A stretch of 64,000 nt of DNA from CAVUPF01 sp963777915 (GTDB taxonomy: Bacteria > Actinomycetota > Thermoleophilia > Solirubrobacterales > 70-9). The notes under the pieces are model-generated. The model did no database searches, had not been told where the DNA came from, and saw nothing but the letters and a program-made list of their open reading frames with translations. The position numbers were made by a program, and so were the translations under genes. Positions within the stretch are counted from its first letter, which is position 1. Each line of letters starts with the position of its first letter. Below, piece after piece: positions 1 to 7,000 of this stretch. Where the stretch lies: assembly GCA_963777915.1 (NCBI GenBank), contig CAVZSH010000003.1, positions 744,001 through 808,000 on the forward strand, written 5' to 3'.

Positions 1-2
1 AG

Positions 3-506
3 CGCTTCGGCCCAGCGCCCGTTCCCCCGGCGGCACTCGCCGGCCGGGTTGCCGCGACGATTGGGGCCGAGCAGCGCACCAAGCGCCGCCGAGGCCGGCT
101 GCGCCTCGGGCTGGCGCTCGGCGGCGTGAGCGCCGCAATGGCCGCCGCGGCTCTGGCGATCTTCGTGCTAGGAGGAGGTGGGCGCCCCGGCCCCCAGCAG
201 CGGGTTGCCTTCAACTCGCTGCCCTCCGGAATGAGGATCGCCGCCACGCTTGAGCCCCGCCCCTTCGGTACCGAGATCCAGATGTACGTCAGCGGCGTCC
301 GCTCGGGGACCCTCTGCCAGGTCTTCCTGCGCAGCCCTAGCGGCGCCCGGGTCTCGGCCGGGACCTTCCGCTACCGCTGGGGCGGCGAAAGCGAGGCGGT
401 TCTGAGCTCGGCGCTCGACCTCTCGAGGACCACGGCGATCGGAGTGCATGTCGGCGGTCGGACCTTCATCGCACCGGTCAGCAGCGTTGGCCCGGCGAGC
501 ACCTAG
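3..506 (+). CDS. C-terminal part of a probable membrane-anchored anti-sigma factor (partial)
   Basis: This reading frame is open from the first base of the window, so the N-terminus is missing. What remains begins with a basic juxtamembrane stretch, then one hydrophobic segment rich in Ala/Leu/Val (encoded at about 100-170), then about 110 residues of predicted extracytoplasmic domain with beta-rich character and a stop at 504-506. A cytoplasmic zinc-finger part followed by one membrane segment and a small outer domain is the layout of RskA/zf-HC2 anti-sigma factors, and that is why I suggest it; the zinc finger itself would lie outside the window. The ATG at 126 is internal to the membrane segment and unlikely to be the true start. 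It reads towards the end of the conjugation operon and looks like the chromosomal flank of the element. Confidence 0.5.
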   Translation, partial: RFGPAPVPPAALAGRVAATIGAEQRTKRRRGRLRLGLALGGVSAAMAAAALAIFVLGGGGRPGPQQRVAFNSLPSGMRIAATLEPRPFGTEIQMYVSGVRSGTLCQVFLRSPSGARVSAGTFRYRWGGESEAVLSSALDLSRTTAIGVHVGGRTFIAPVSSVGPAST

Positions 507-637
507 AACGAAAAGGGAAGTGGGCTCGAAGTCGCGATTCAGATCGAGGTCCAGTGCGCTCTCAGGCCGAGGAAGGCGACCTGCAATAGGTGGGGATGAG
601 TAACTCGGGAGGCGATCGGCGCCTGCCTTTGAGCGCC
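507..637. other. Left flank of the mobile element, noncoding
   Basis: A convergent intergenic stretch between the plus-strand anti-sigma-like gene and the minus-strand hydrolase gene that ends the transfer operon. I see no tRNA fragment, no copy of the inverted repeat found at 23136-23257 and no convincing terminator hairpin. If the element has a left end in this window, it is here. Confidence 0.3.
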
Positions 638-1705
638 TCACAGTCCCGGCAGATGGCTTGCCACGAAGCCGACCGTCGACTGGGGGCCGAAGCCGGGTCC
701 GTGGGCGAAGTTGGAATCCGAGGTGCCCCAGTCGCGGCCGTCGATCTCGACGAAGACGTGGTCGACATTGGACCAAATGGTCACCTGTTTCCCCTGCCCC
801 GAGGGATAGGCGGCGGCGAAATCCCCCGAGACCAGAGGTCCCGGGTCCCTATAGCCGGAGAGGACCAAGAGCCAACGCACCGCGCCGGAGCAGTCAAGAC
901 CCTTTTCGCCTGAGCCGAAGACCTGACGGTCATCGGCGCTCCAGCAGTAGCTGCCCGTGGACGGGCCCGGCCTGGCGGCGTGGCCGCCACCCCAGCAGTA
1001 GTGGATGCGGCGCGCTTCGATCCATTTGGCCACGTACTGGACCCGAGCCAGGTGAGCGGCGGGCAATTCGCCGAGTTGCGCGGAGGCCGAGGCGGTACAG
1101 ACCGTGTGGGCGCCGAAGCCGCGTGCGGTCTGCAGTACCTCTTCGACGTACCACTCGGCGTGGTTGTAGGCGAATATTGCCGCCCGCCAATCGCCCGGCG
1201 CACCGGAGGCGTGCAGGTAGTTGGCGGTTGCGAAGACCGAGTCGGGGACGCTGTAGATGTCCTTGCGGCCGTCGCCGTTGGCATCGACGCCGTAGGTGGC
1301 CCAGGTCGAGAAGAGGAACTGGCCGGGGCCGGCGGCGCCAGCCGAGTTGGTCCCCGAGCGCACGCCGGGCAACGCTGAGCGGCCGAAGTCCGACTCGATC
1401 TTGTGGATCGCGGCGATGATCGCAAAGCCGCGTGGGCCGAGCTGGTAGCGGGTCGCCGCTTTCTGAAGCCAAGGCACATAGTTGGCCGGGATCCCTTCGT
1501 CTGAGTCGGCGGCTACGGCGCACTGCTGCATATCGCCGCTCGCCGGGCTGGAGGTTAGGGCGGCGGAGAGCCCGGCAAAGCAGAGCAGGCAAAACAGCGC
1601 CGCGGCGGCGGCGAGCTTTAAGCCGAAGTCGCGACCGATGAAGCGCGCCGCCACGCCGAACACCCGCCGCGGCGGCGAGCGCCTGGCGCCGAAGTGGCCA
1701 TTCAT
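638..1705 (-). CDS. Lytic transglycosylase + NlpC/P60-like cell-wall hydrolase of the conjugation machine
   Basis: A 355-residue membrane-anchored peptidoglycan hydrolase. Residues about 28-50 form a membrane anchor. Residues about 75-200 match a lytic transglycosylase fold, with Glu104 in the HKIESDFG motif as likely catalytic acid and an AAGPGQF-type motif after it. The C-terminal half is NlpC/P60-like: Cys272 in GLDCSGAV and His316 in NVDHVFVEI are the probable catalytic pair. Such bifunctional hydrolases (TcpG/TcpI, VirB1-like or Tn916 Orf14-like) open the cell wall for DNA transfer channels. It is the last gene of the minus-strand transfer operon; its ATG overlaps the TGA of the preceding gene as ATGA, implying translational coupling. 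Function is well supported by domain order and context; substrate details are inferred. Confidence 0.85.
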   Translation of the reverse strand: MNGHFGARRSPPRRVFGVAARFIGRDFGLKLAAAAALFCLLCFAGLSAALTSSPASGDMQQCAVAADSDEGIPANYVPWLQKAATRYQLGPRGFAIIAAIHKIESDFGRSALPGVRSGTNSAGAAGPGQFLFSTWATYGVDANGDGRKDIYSVPDSVFATANYLHASGAPGDWRAAIFAYNHAEWYVEEVLQTARGFGAHTVCTASASAQLGELPAAHLARVQYVAKWIEARRIHYCWGGGHAARPGPSTGSYCWSADDRQVFGSGEKGLDCSGAVRWLLVLSGYRDPGPLVSGDFAAAYPSGQGKQVTIWSNVDHVFVEIDGRDWGTSDSNFAHGPGFGPQSTVGFVASHLPGL

Positions 1706-2217
1706 TCGCCGGGACCACTCGCCAGCCAGGCGCCATGGCGAGCCTCAAAGAGAAATGAGAACTGCTCCGAGTGCTCGCCGCGGCGGGCGGAGCCACTGAT
1801 CAGCGCCCGCGGCGGGAGGACCGAGACGGCGGCGATCGCCAGCCGCCCCGGGATCGCGTCCGGAGGGCTGCGCGGCGGGGCGCGCGGCGGGGCGCCGAGC
1901 AGCTCTGCAGCGAAGCCGGGGGTCGCGGTGGAGCGCAGCGTTCGCCGCACCCGCGGCCCCAGCTCGCCCACCTCATAGTGAAAGAAGGCAGAGAGGAAGC
2001 GGCGCGCCGCGCCGGCGAGCCTGGTGCGCAGTCCCGCCACCCCGTTCGCTGCGCTGCGCGGCGGGGCCGGGGTGGCGGGCGGCGGCACCGAAGCAAGAGG
2101 AGGCGCGCCCGGCGCGGGGCGATGGCGATGGTCGGCGAAGCCGAGCGCCGCCGCCACCAGCGCCGCGCAAGAAGCGCAGAAGAGAACAAAGCGCCAGCGC
2201 TGCACGGCCGCCGACAC
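1702..2217 (-). CDS. Small bitopic membrane protein of the transfer operon
   Basis: 171 residues starting with GTG at 2217, directly after the stop codon of the VirB6-like gene (2218-2220), and ending in an ATGA overlap with the hydrolase gene. An N-terminal hydrophobic segment (about residues 10-27) is followed by a Pro-rich linker and a soluble outer domain of about 110 residues. The outer domain carries a segment starting SAFFHYEVGEL that resembles the NTF2-like start of VirB8/TcpC-type domains, but I cannot assign a family. Tight coupling on both sides argues that it is part of the channel. Unknown function. Confidence 0.7.
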   Translation of the reverse strand: MSAAVQRWRFVLFCASCAALVAAALGFADHRHRPAPGAPPLASVPPPATPAPPRSAANGVAGLRTRLAGAARRFLSAFFHYEVGELGPRVRRTLRSTATPGFAAELLGAPPRAPPRSPPDAIPGRLAIAAVSVLPPRALISGSARRGEHSEQFSFLFEARHGAWLASGPGE

Positions 2218-4743
2218 CTAGCCTCCGCGGCTCAGATTGCGCCGCGACGCCAGGTGATCGGCGCTGCGCCGCTCTCGGCGCAGCGCCCGCAAGTGCTCAC
2301 CCCGCGCGGGGCCATCGCCCTCGACGCCTTGGCGCACCCGCTCGGCTGCCTGGCGTCCGCGGCCGACGATCCGCCCTGGCACCTCGGAGGCCACCGCCAG
2401 ACGCTGGGAGTCGCGCTTTCTCGCTTTCTCGATGTCCTGCTCGGCGCGCTCGCGCTCGGGGCCCCGCAGCGCTTCGAAACGGGCACGCTCATAGCCCGCA
2501 CGGTGAGCGTGATCGGCGAGGTCACGCGAGCTGCGCAGCAGCTCGCGGTCCTCCGCCTCAAAGCGCTGCCGGTCGCGATCGCTCCAGCGTTCACCGAGCT
2601 CGCGCTGGTTACGGTCGACGTGGGCCAACAGCTCCTTCGCCCGCCGGTAGCGCTCAGGGCTGAGAGCCGGCGTCAGACGGTCTTCGGTTCCCGTCATCGC
2701 CACCTGCTGTGCGCCCGGCGCCTCGGCGGCGCCGGGCGCTCGTAGGGTGCGCCTCGCGCCGGCTGCGCCTTTCGCTCCGCGCTTGGCGGTGGTCGGCCTG
2801 GCCTCGGCAGCCCTCACCGTCTCGCGCGCCTCGCGGTAGCGCTGCTCGGCGAGCGCGCGAGCGGAGTCCTGCAGGGAGCCCCTTGCCGTCTCCCGGGTCG
2901 CTTCGGCGGCCAACTCGGCACGGGAGCGCTTCAAACGGGCCGCGCGGCCGGCGACGCCGCGCAGCGCTCCACTCGGCACCCGTGCCACCTGGCCGCCGAG
3001 CCTCATCGCTGCGAACTGACCGAAGCCGAAGCTGCGTGCGGCGGCGCGCTCGGCCTCGCCGATGCTGATCCAGCTGATCAGCTCGGCGCGCTTGAGCAGT
3101 ACCGACCAAGCGAACGCGCAGGAGAGCAGGAAACCCGTGGCGCTGCCCGCCGGCCCGTTCGCCCGGCCGAGGACCGCGATCCCGAGCAGGACGATCGAGA
3201 GAAAGGCGGCATAGATCACCTTGGCGACGATCGCTCCGAGCAGGGTCAGGCCCCAGGTCTTAAAAGCGCGCCGACCGGCGTCGCCGAGCATCGGGAAAAA
3301 GAGGGCAAAGGGGGCAGCGAGCAGCAGCACGAAGGCGATCGCCGCCTGGGTGAAGAGGCGGATAGCGAGCCAGGCCAAGAGCAGGATCGCGCCGAGCAGA
3401 CCGAGGGCGAAGAGGGCCAGCAGCGAGAGTCGTGAGATGACGCCGCCGCCTCCCTGGGCGGCGACTTTCGCCTTATAGGCGGAGCTGCCGTTGAAGTAGT
3501 CCCAGAGCGCCTGGCGCGCCGGGCTGCCGGGGGAGGAGCGCAGGTAGAGGTCGATCACCCGCTTGGGGCGCCCGTAGCGCTTGGCGGCGAAGTTCGCGCA
3601 GGCTTCCTTGGCCTCCGCGCTGCCGAGGTTGGAGAGCACCGCGAGGAGCGCCAAGGCGCCGTAGTCATCGCAGAACTTTTCATCGGCCTTCTGAACCGCT
3701 TCGGCCGGCGGCGGGCCGAGCGCCCACTTGACGTCGGAGAAGTCAAGGCCGGCGAAGGGCACTTCGACGAGGCGGGTCCAGGTGTTGGACATCGCTTCGG
3801 CGTAGGCGCCGGCCGGCCGCGCCAGCGAGCCCGACTGCGGGGCGCTGATCGTCCCCAGCGCAACTTCATCGGAGAGGCTCGCCATAGCGCCGACCGAGGC
3901 GCGCGGCTGGTTCACGACCCACAGGCCGACCACCAACATCGCGACCGCCGCCACCGTTCCCGCCACCCCGGCGGCGAGCTCTCGCTTCAAAAGGCCCTTG
4001 TAGACGAACCAGATCCCACCGCAGACGATCAGCGTCGAGAGCCACGGATCGGTGATCCGCTCATACAGCCGCCCCACCGTGGCGGAGATCTGGCTCATCG
4101 TCTGGCCTTCGCCAAACGGGTTGAGCCCGAAGGCCAGCCCGAGCAGGGCGAAGACCTGCTTTAAGACGAAGAGCAGCCCCAGCCAGATGTTGTTGAGGCC
4201 GAGCATCACGAACGCCCAGGTGACGTCGCCGATCGGATGCGTGAACCCGGTCGAGACGAAGAGGTCGAAGCCGTAGTTGGAGGTCGGGTAGTTGCTTTCC
4301 GGCGTGCCGTCGGCTTCGCAGGCAAGGCGGGTCGTGTGCGAGCGAATCTGGGCGAGCTGATCGCAGACCGGGTTGCGGATGCCGAGCCCCGAGATCGGGT
4401 CGACCTGGCCGCTGGAACCGAGTTCCCGGGCTACGGTGCCATCGCTGAGCTGCTGGGGCACGATCAGCTGGCCGCTCCGCTCCCCTTGTTCGCTGGGCGG
4501 GGCCTTTTGCTTTTGGACCGGTGCCTTGGGTGGCGCGGTCGAACCGCCGCCGGCTCTCGCCGTTGCCCCGCGGGCGATGCCCGGCGCCGCCAGCCACAGC
4601 GCCGCGAGCACGACAAGCATGAGCGGCGCCCAATGCCGGGCCTTGCGCGGCCCCCCGTCAAGGCAAGGTCGGGCGAGGATTTGGGGAGCGACGGAGAAGG
4701 CCCCAGGCAGCGACGTCGGAAGGCTGAGGCGGGCGTGGGCCAT
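2218..4743 (-). CDS. Polytopic VirB6/TrbL-like conjugation channel protein with charged C-terminal tail
   Basis: About 841 residues. A signal-like hydrophobic segment (residues about 40-60) is followed by a soluble loop with several cysteines, then groups of membrane segments at about 165-265 and 405-535, and finally about 250 residues of Arg/Glu/Ala-rich, probably coiled-coil cytoplasmic tail. This is the organisation of VirB6/TrbL/TcpH-like inner-membrane channel proteins. I chose ATG 4743 because the reading frame upstream of it runs antisense through two clear plus-strand genes; ATG 4620, just before the signal-like segment, is an alternative. Neither has a strong Shine-Dalgarno sequence. 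The gene is separated from the VirB4-like gene by a 2-kb plus-strand cargo block, so it may need its own promoter. It abuts the next gene without a gap. Confidence 0.75.
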   Translation of the reverse strand: MAHARLSLPTSLPGAFSVAPQILARPCLDGGPRKARHWAPLMLVVLAALWLAAPGIARGATARAGGGSTAPPKAPVQKQKAPPSEQGERSGQLIVPQQLSDGTVARELGSSGQVDPISGLGIRNPVCDQLAQIRSHTTRLACEADGTPESNYPTSNYGFDLFVSTGFTHPIGDVTWAFVMLGLNNIWLGLLFVLKQVFALLGLAFGLNPFGEGQTMSQISATVGRLYERITDPWLSTLIVCGGIWFVYKGLLKRELAAGVAGTVAAVAMLVVGLWVVNQPRASVGAMASLSDEVALGTISAPQSGSLARPAGAYAEAMSNTWTRLVEVPFAGLDFSDVKWALGPPPAEAVQKADEKFCDDYGALALLAVLSNLGSAEAKEACANFAAKRYGRPKRVIDLYLRSSPGSPARQALWDYFNGSSAYKAKVAAQGGGGVISRLSLLALFALGLLGAILLLAWLAIRLFTQAAIAFVLLLAAPFALFFPMLGDAGRRAFKTWGLTLLGAIVAKVIYAAFLSIVLLGIAVLGRANGPAGSATGFLLSCAFAWSVLLKRAELISWISIGEAERAAARSFGFGQFAAMRLGGQVARVPSGALRGVAGRAARLKRSRAELAAEATRETARGSLQDSARALAEQRYREARETVRAAEARPTTAKRGAKGAAGARRTLRAPGAAEAPGAQQVAMTGTEDRLTPALSPERYRRAKELLAHVDRNQRELGERWSDRDRQRFEAEDRELLRSSRDLADHAHRAGYERARFEALRGPERERAEQDIEKARKRDSQRLAVASEVPGRIVGRGRQAAERVRQGVEGDGPARGEHLRALRRERRSADHLASRRNLSRGG

Positions 4744-4854
4744 CCGTCTCGAGGAAGATCGCAAAGGCTGCGATGGGCAAGCGGCTGGTTGGGATGCCCG
4801 CTCCCTGCATACAGATCGGCGCGGCGAGCGGCCGCCGTCGGCAACCTTGTGTGT

Positions 4855-4866
4855 TAGTCTAGGCAC
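4855..4866 (+). promoter_or_regulatory. Leaderless promoter (-10 TAGTCT) of the vapB gene
   Basis: TAGTCT at 4855-4860 fits the TAnnnT -10 pattern and lies exactly six bases before the ATG at 4867, so transcription would begin at or next to the start codon. No Shine-Dalgarno sequence fits in the gap and no good -35 hexamer is seen. The same arrangement recurs at other toxin-antitoxin loci in this window. Confidence 0.5.
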
Positions 4867-5106
4867 ATGCGTTTGCACATCAGTCTCGACGATGGGCTGA
4901 TCGCCGAGCTCGACCGGCGCGCCGGGCGCGGGCAGCGCAGCGCCTTCATCGCGCGAACGGTCGAGCGCGCCCTCGAGGACGAGCGGCGCTGGGAGGAGAT
5001 CGAAGCGTCCCTGGGCCGGGTCGAGGACCGCGGCCACGCCTGGGACCGCGATCCGGCCGCCTGGGTAAGGGCCGGGCGCCGGGCGGAGCGCCAACGGGTC
5101 GGCTGA
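4867..5106 (+). CDS. vapB: VapB-type ribbon-helix-helix antitoxin
   Basis: 79 residues. The start MRLHISLDDGLIAELD is the beta strand and first helix of a ribbon-helix-helix domain (residues about 1-45), followed by a charged tail rich in Glu/Arg/Trp that would wrap the toxin. It is followed after six bases by a PIN-domain toxin gene, the classic antitoxin-first order. The protein should both neutralise the toxin and repress its own operon. The start is fixed by a -10 box six bases upstream. The pair lies on the plus strand inside the minus-strand transfer operon, so it is cargo that may stabilise the element. Confidence 0.8.
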   Translation: MRLHISLDDGLIAELDRRAGRGQRSAFIARTVERALEDERRWEEIEASLGRVEDRGHAWDRDPAAWVRAGRRAERQRVG

Positions 5107-5112
5107 GCCGAG

Positions 5113-5502
5113 GTGGCGGAGCTGTTGCTCGACACCACGGTGCTGATCGACGCGCTGCGCGGCCGCGAGGCCGGCGAGCGGCTTCGCAGGCTGCGCGGCG
5201 AAGGGCCGCCGCCGTATGTATGCGCGATCAACGTCGAGGAGGTCTGGCGCGGCGCGAAGCCCCAGGAGGCGAATGCTGTGAGCGGGCTGCTGGGAGCGCT
5301 GCGGGTCGCGCCGCTGCGCAGAGCCGAGGGCGAGCAGGCAGGGCGCTGGCGCTCGCAGTTCGCCGCGCAGGGGAGGACTCTGAGCCAGGCCGATTGCCTG
5401 ATCGCCGCCGCGGCGCTCGGGGTCGGCGCCCGTCTGGCGACGGGGAATCCCCGCGACTTCCCGATGGTCGAGCTCGAGGTCGAGCACTGGCCGATAAGTT
5501 GA
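5113..5502 (+). CDS. vapC: VapC-type PIN-domain ribonuclease toxin
   Basis: 129 residues, GTG start six bases after vapB. The PIN signature is complete: Asp7 in LLLDTTVLID, Glu42/Glu43 in the NVEEVW helix, Asp94 in SQADCLIAAAAL and Asp115 in GNPRDF. These acidic residues bind the metal for RNA cleavage, usually of tRNA or rRNA in VapC proteins; the target here is unknown. Length is normal for the family (about 130). Paired with the upstream RHH antitoxin and followed, after about 260 bases, by an ATPase gene in the same orientation. Confidence 0.85.
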   Translation: MAELLLDTTVLIDALRGREAGERLRRLRGEGPPPYVCAINVEEVWRGAKPQEANAVSGLLGALRVAPLRRAEGEQAGRWRSQFAAQGRTLSQADCLIAAAALGVGARLATGNPRDFPMVELEVEHWPIS

Positions 5503-5735
5503 AGTCGCTTGGCTCGCGGACTCTGGCAGACACTCGCCAAAGCGAAACCCCGGCGGTCCAGTGTCCTGCCTCCCGAGGGGGGCTGCACAGGGACCGCTCC
5601 GGGGTCTTCCCGCGAGTCGTAACCGGCGCGGCGCGACATACACACATCCAGGTAGAGCTACCGAGCTGCGAAGAATTGGCCCTTCAGCTCGACGGTTAGT
5701 GAGAAGCGAATGCCCACTGCGACACCTCCCTTTTT

Positions 5736-5775
5736 GCTCTATAATGGAGAGCAGAATTGCTCTATGAATGAGAGC
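5736..5775 (+). promoter_or_regulatory. Promoter (TATAAT) with two tandem GCTCT-N7-AGAGC palindromes
   Basis: Two 17-bp inverted repeats of the form GCTCT-N7-AGAGC lie at 5736-5752 and 5759-5775, 23 bp apart start to start. The first contains a perfect -10 box, TATAAT (5740-5745); the second covers the ATG at 5764. A dimeric repressor bound here would block both the promoter and the start of the ATPase gene, so autoregulation by the gene product or a linked protein is likely. This is seen directly; the binding protein is unknown. Confidence 0.65.
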
Positions 5776-6894
5776 AGAAATCCATTCCGCTTCAGTGAGC
5801 CGGTCCCGCCCGAGGAGCTGCTGGATCGCGACGATGAGGCACGGGAGCTGCTGGAGCGGGCGGTGGGCGCCAACAACAGCCGTTTGGTAGCGCCGCGGCG
5901 CTACGGCAAGACCTCGCTGCTGCGCCGCGTGGCTGAGGAGGCGCGCCGGGAGGGCTGGGCGGCGGTCTACGTCGACTTCTTCGGCGTGCTCACGCTCGAC
6001 GACATCGCGCAGCGGATCGAGCGCGCCTACGCCGCCGAGCTGCGAGGCCGCCTGGCGACATGGTTCGCCGGGGCAAGGCGCCTTTTGCGCCCGACGCTGC
6101 AGGTCGGAGGCGGGCCACTGCCGGCCGGGGCGCAGGTCACCGTCGACCCCCAGGCCGAGCCGCCGCTCTTGGAGCGCCTCGCGCTGCCCGCGCGCCTGCA
6201 CGAGCGCCACGGCACCCGCACACTGGTGATCTTCGACGAGTTCCAGGACATCCTTGCCGCCAAGCAGCGCGCCGACGCGGTGATTCGCTCGGAGATCCAG
6301 CACCATGGTGACGCCGCCAGCTACGTCTTCGCCGGCTCCCAGGTCGGGATGATGCGCGAGCTCTTCGCCAACCGCCGCCGCGCTTTCTACGGGCAAGCAG
6401 GGCCGGTCGACCTGCCGCCGCTTCGCCCCGACGATGTCGCCGGGCACCTCGCCGCGCGCTTCGAAGCCACAGAGCGCGAGATCGGTACCGCGCTTGCGCC
6501 GCTGCTCGATACCGCCGCCGGCCACCCCCAGCGCACGATGCTCCTCGCCCATGTCCTCTGGGAGCTCACTCCCAAGGGGAAAAAGGCCAGCGAGGAGACC
6601 TGGCTCGCGACCTATGAGCAGGTGATGCTCGATGTACGCGATGAGTTGCGCGCCGTGTGGTCGGCGCTGCCCACCTCCCAGCGGCGCACGCTCGCCGCCG
6701 TAGCCGAAGACCGCGAGGGCATCTACGCCTCCGACCGACGCCAGGGCGGCTCGCGAGGCGGGGCGGTGCAAAAAGCCGCACAGGCGCTTTGCGACCGCGG
6801 GGAGATCGTCGAGGACCCCGCCACCACGACGGGCTATCGCGTCATCGACCCCCTGCTCGCAGCCTGGGTCAACGAGGGGCGGTCCGAGGCATAG
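5764..6894 (+). CDS. Archaeal-type P-loop ATPase (ATPase_2-like), cargo
   Basis: 376 residues from ATG 5764. The protein begins with an NPFRFS-type segment typical of these ATPases, has a Walker A motif in APRRYGKTSLL (residues about 42-52) and a Walker B motif in TLVIFDEFQD (about 155-164), then a sensor region and a C-terminal winged-helix-like part. Members of this family occur in mobile DNA next to toxin-antitoxin genes and are often self-regulated; a DNA-partner or effector role is not established. I prefer 5764 over the upstream ATG at 5710 because TATAAT at 5740 would place the transcript start near 5752. Its orientation opposes the surrounding transfer operon, and it separates the VirB4-like and VirB6-like genes. 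Confidence 0.75.
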   Translation: MNESRNPFRFSEPVPPEELLDRDDEARELLERAVGANNSRLVAPRRYGKTSLLRRVAEEARREGWAAVYVDFFGVLTLDDIAQRIERAYAAELRGRLATWFAGARRLLRPTLQVGGGPLPAGAQVTVDPQAEPPLLERLALPARLHERHGTRTLVIFDEFQDILAAKQRADAVIRSEIQHHGDAASYVFAGSQVGMMRELFANRRRAFYGQAGPVDLPPLRPDDVAGHLAARFEATEREIGTALAPLLDTAAGHPQRTMLLAHVLWELTPKGKKASEETWLATYEQVMLDVRDELRAVWSALPTSQRRTLAAVAEDREGIYASDRRQGGSRGGAVQKAAQALCDRGEIVEDPATTTGYRVIDPLLAAWVNEGRSEA

Positions 6895-7000
6895 GAGTGA
6901 AAGGGCGCTCAAGGAAAGCGCGGCCGTGCCGAGCTGACAAACCCGCCCGCAGGGTGGGGGAACGCGAACGGCGCCGCGCTCGGAGCCTTGAAGCGGCTGC

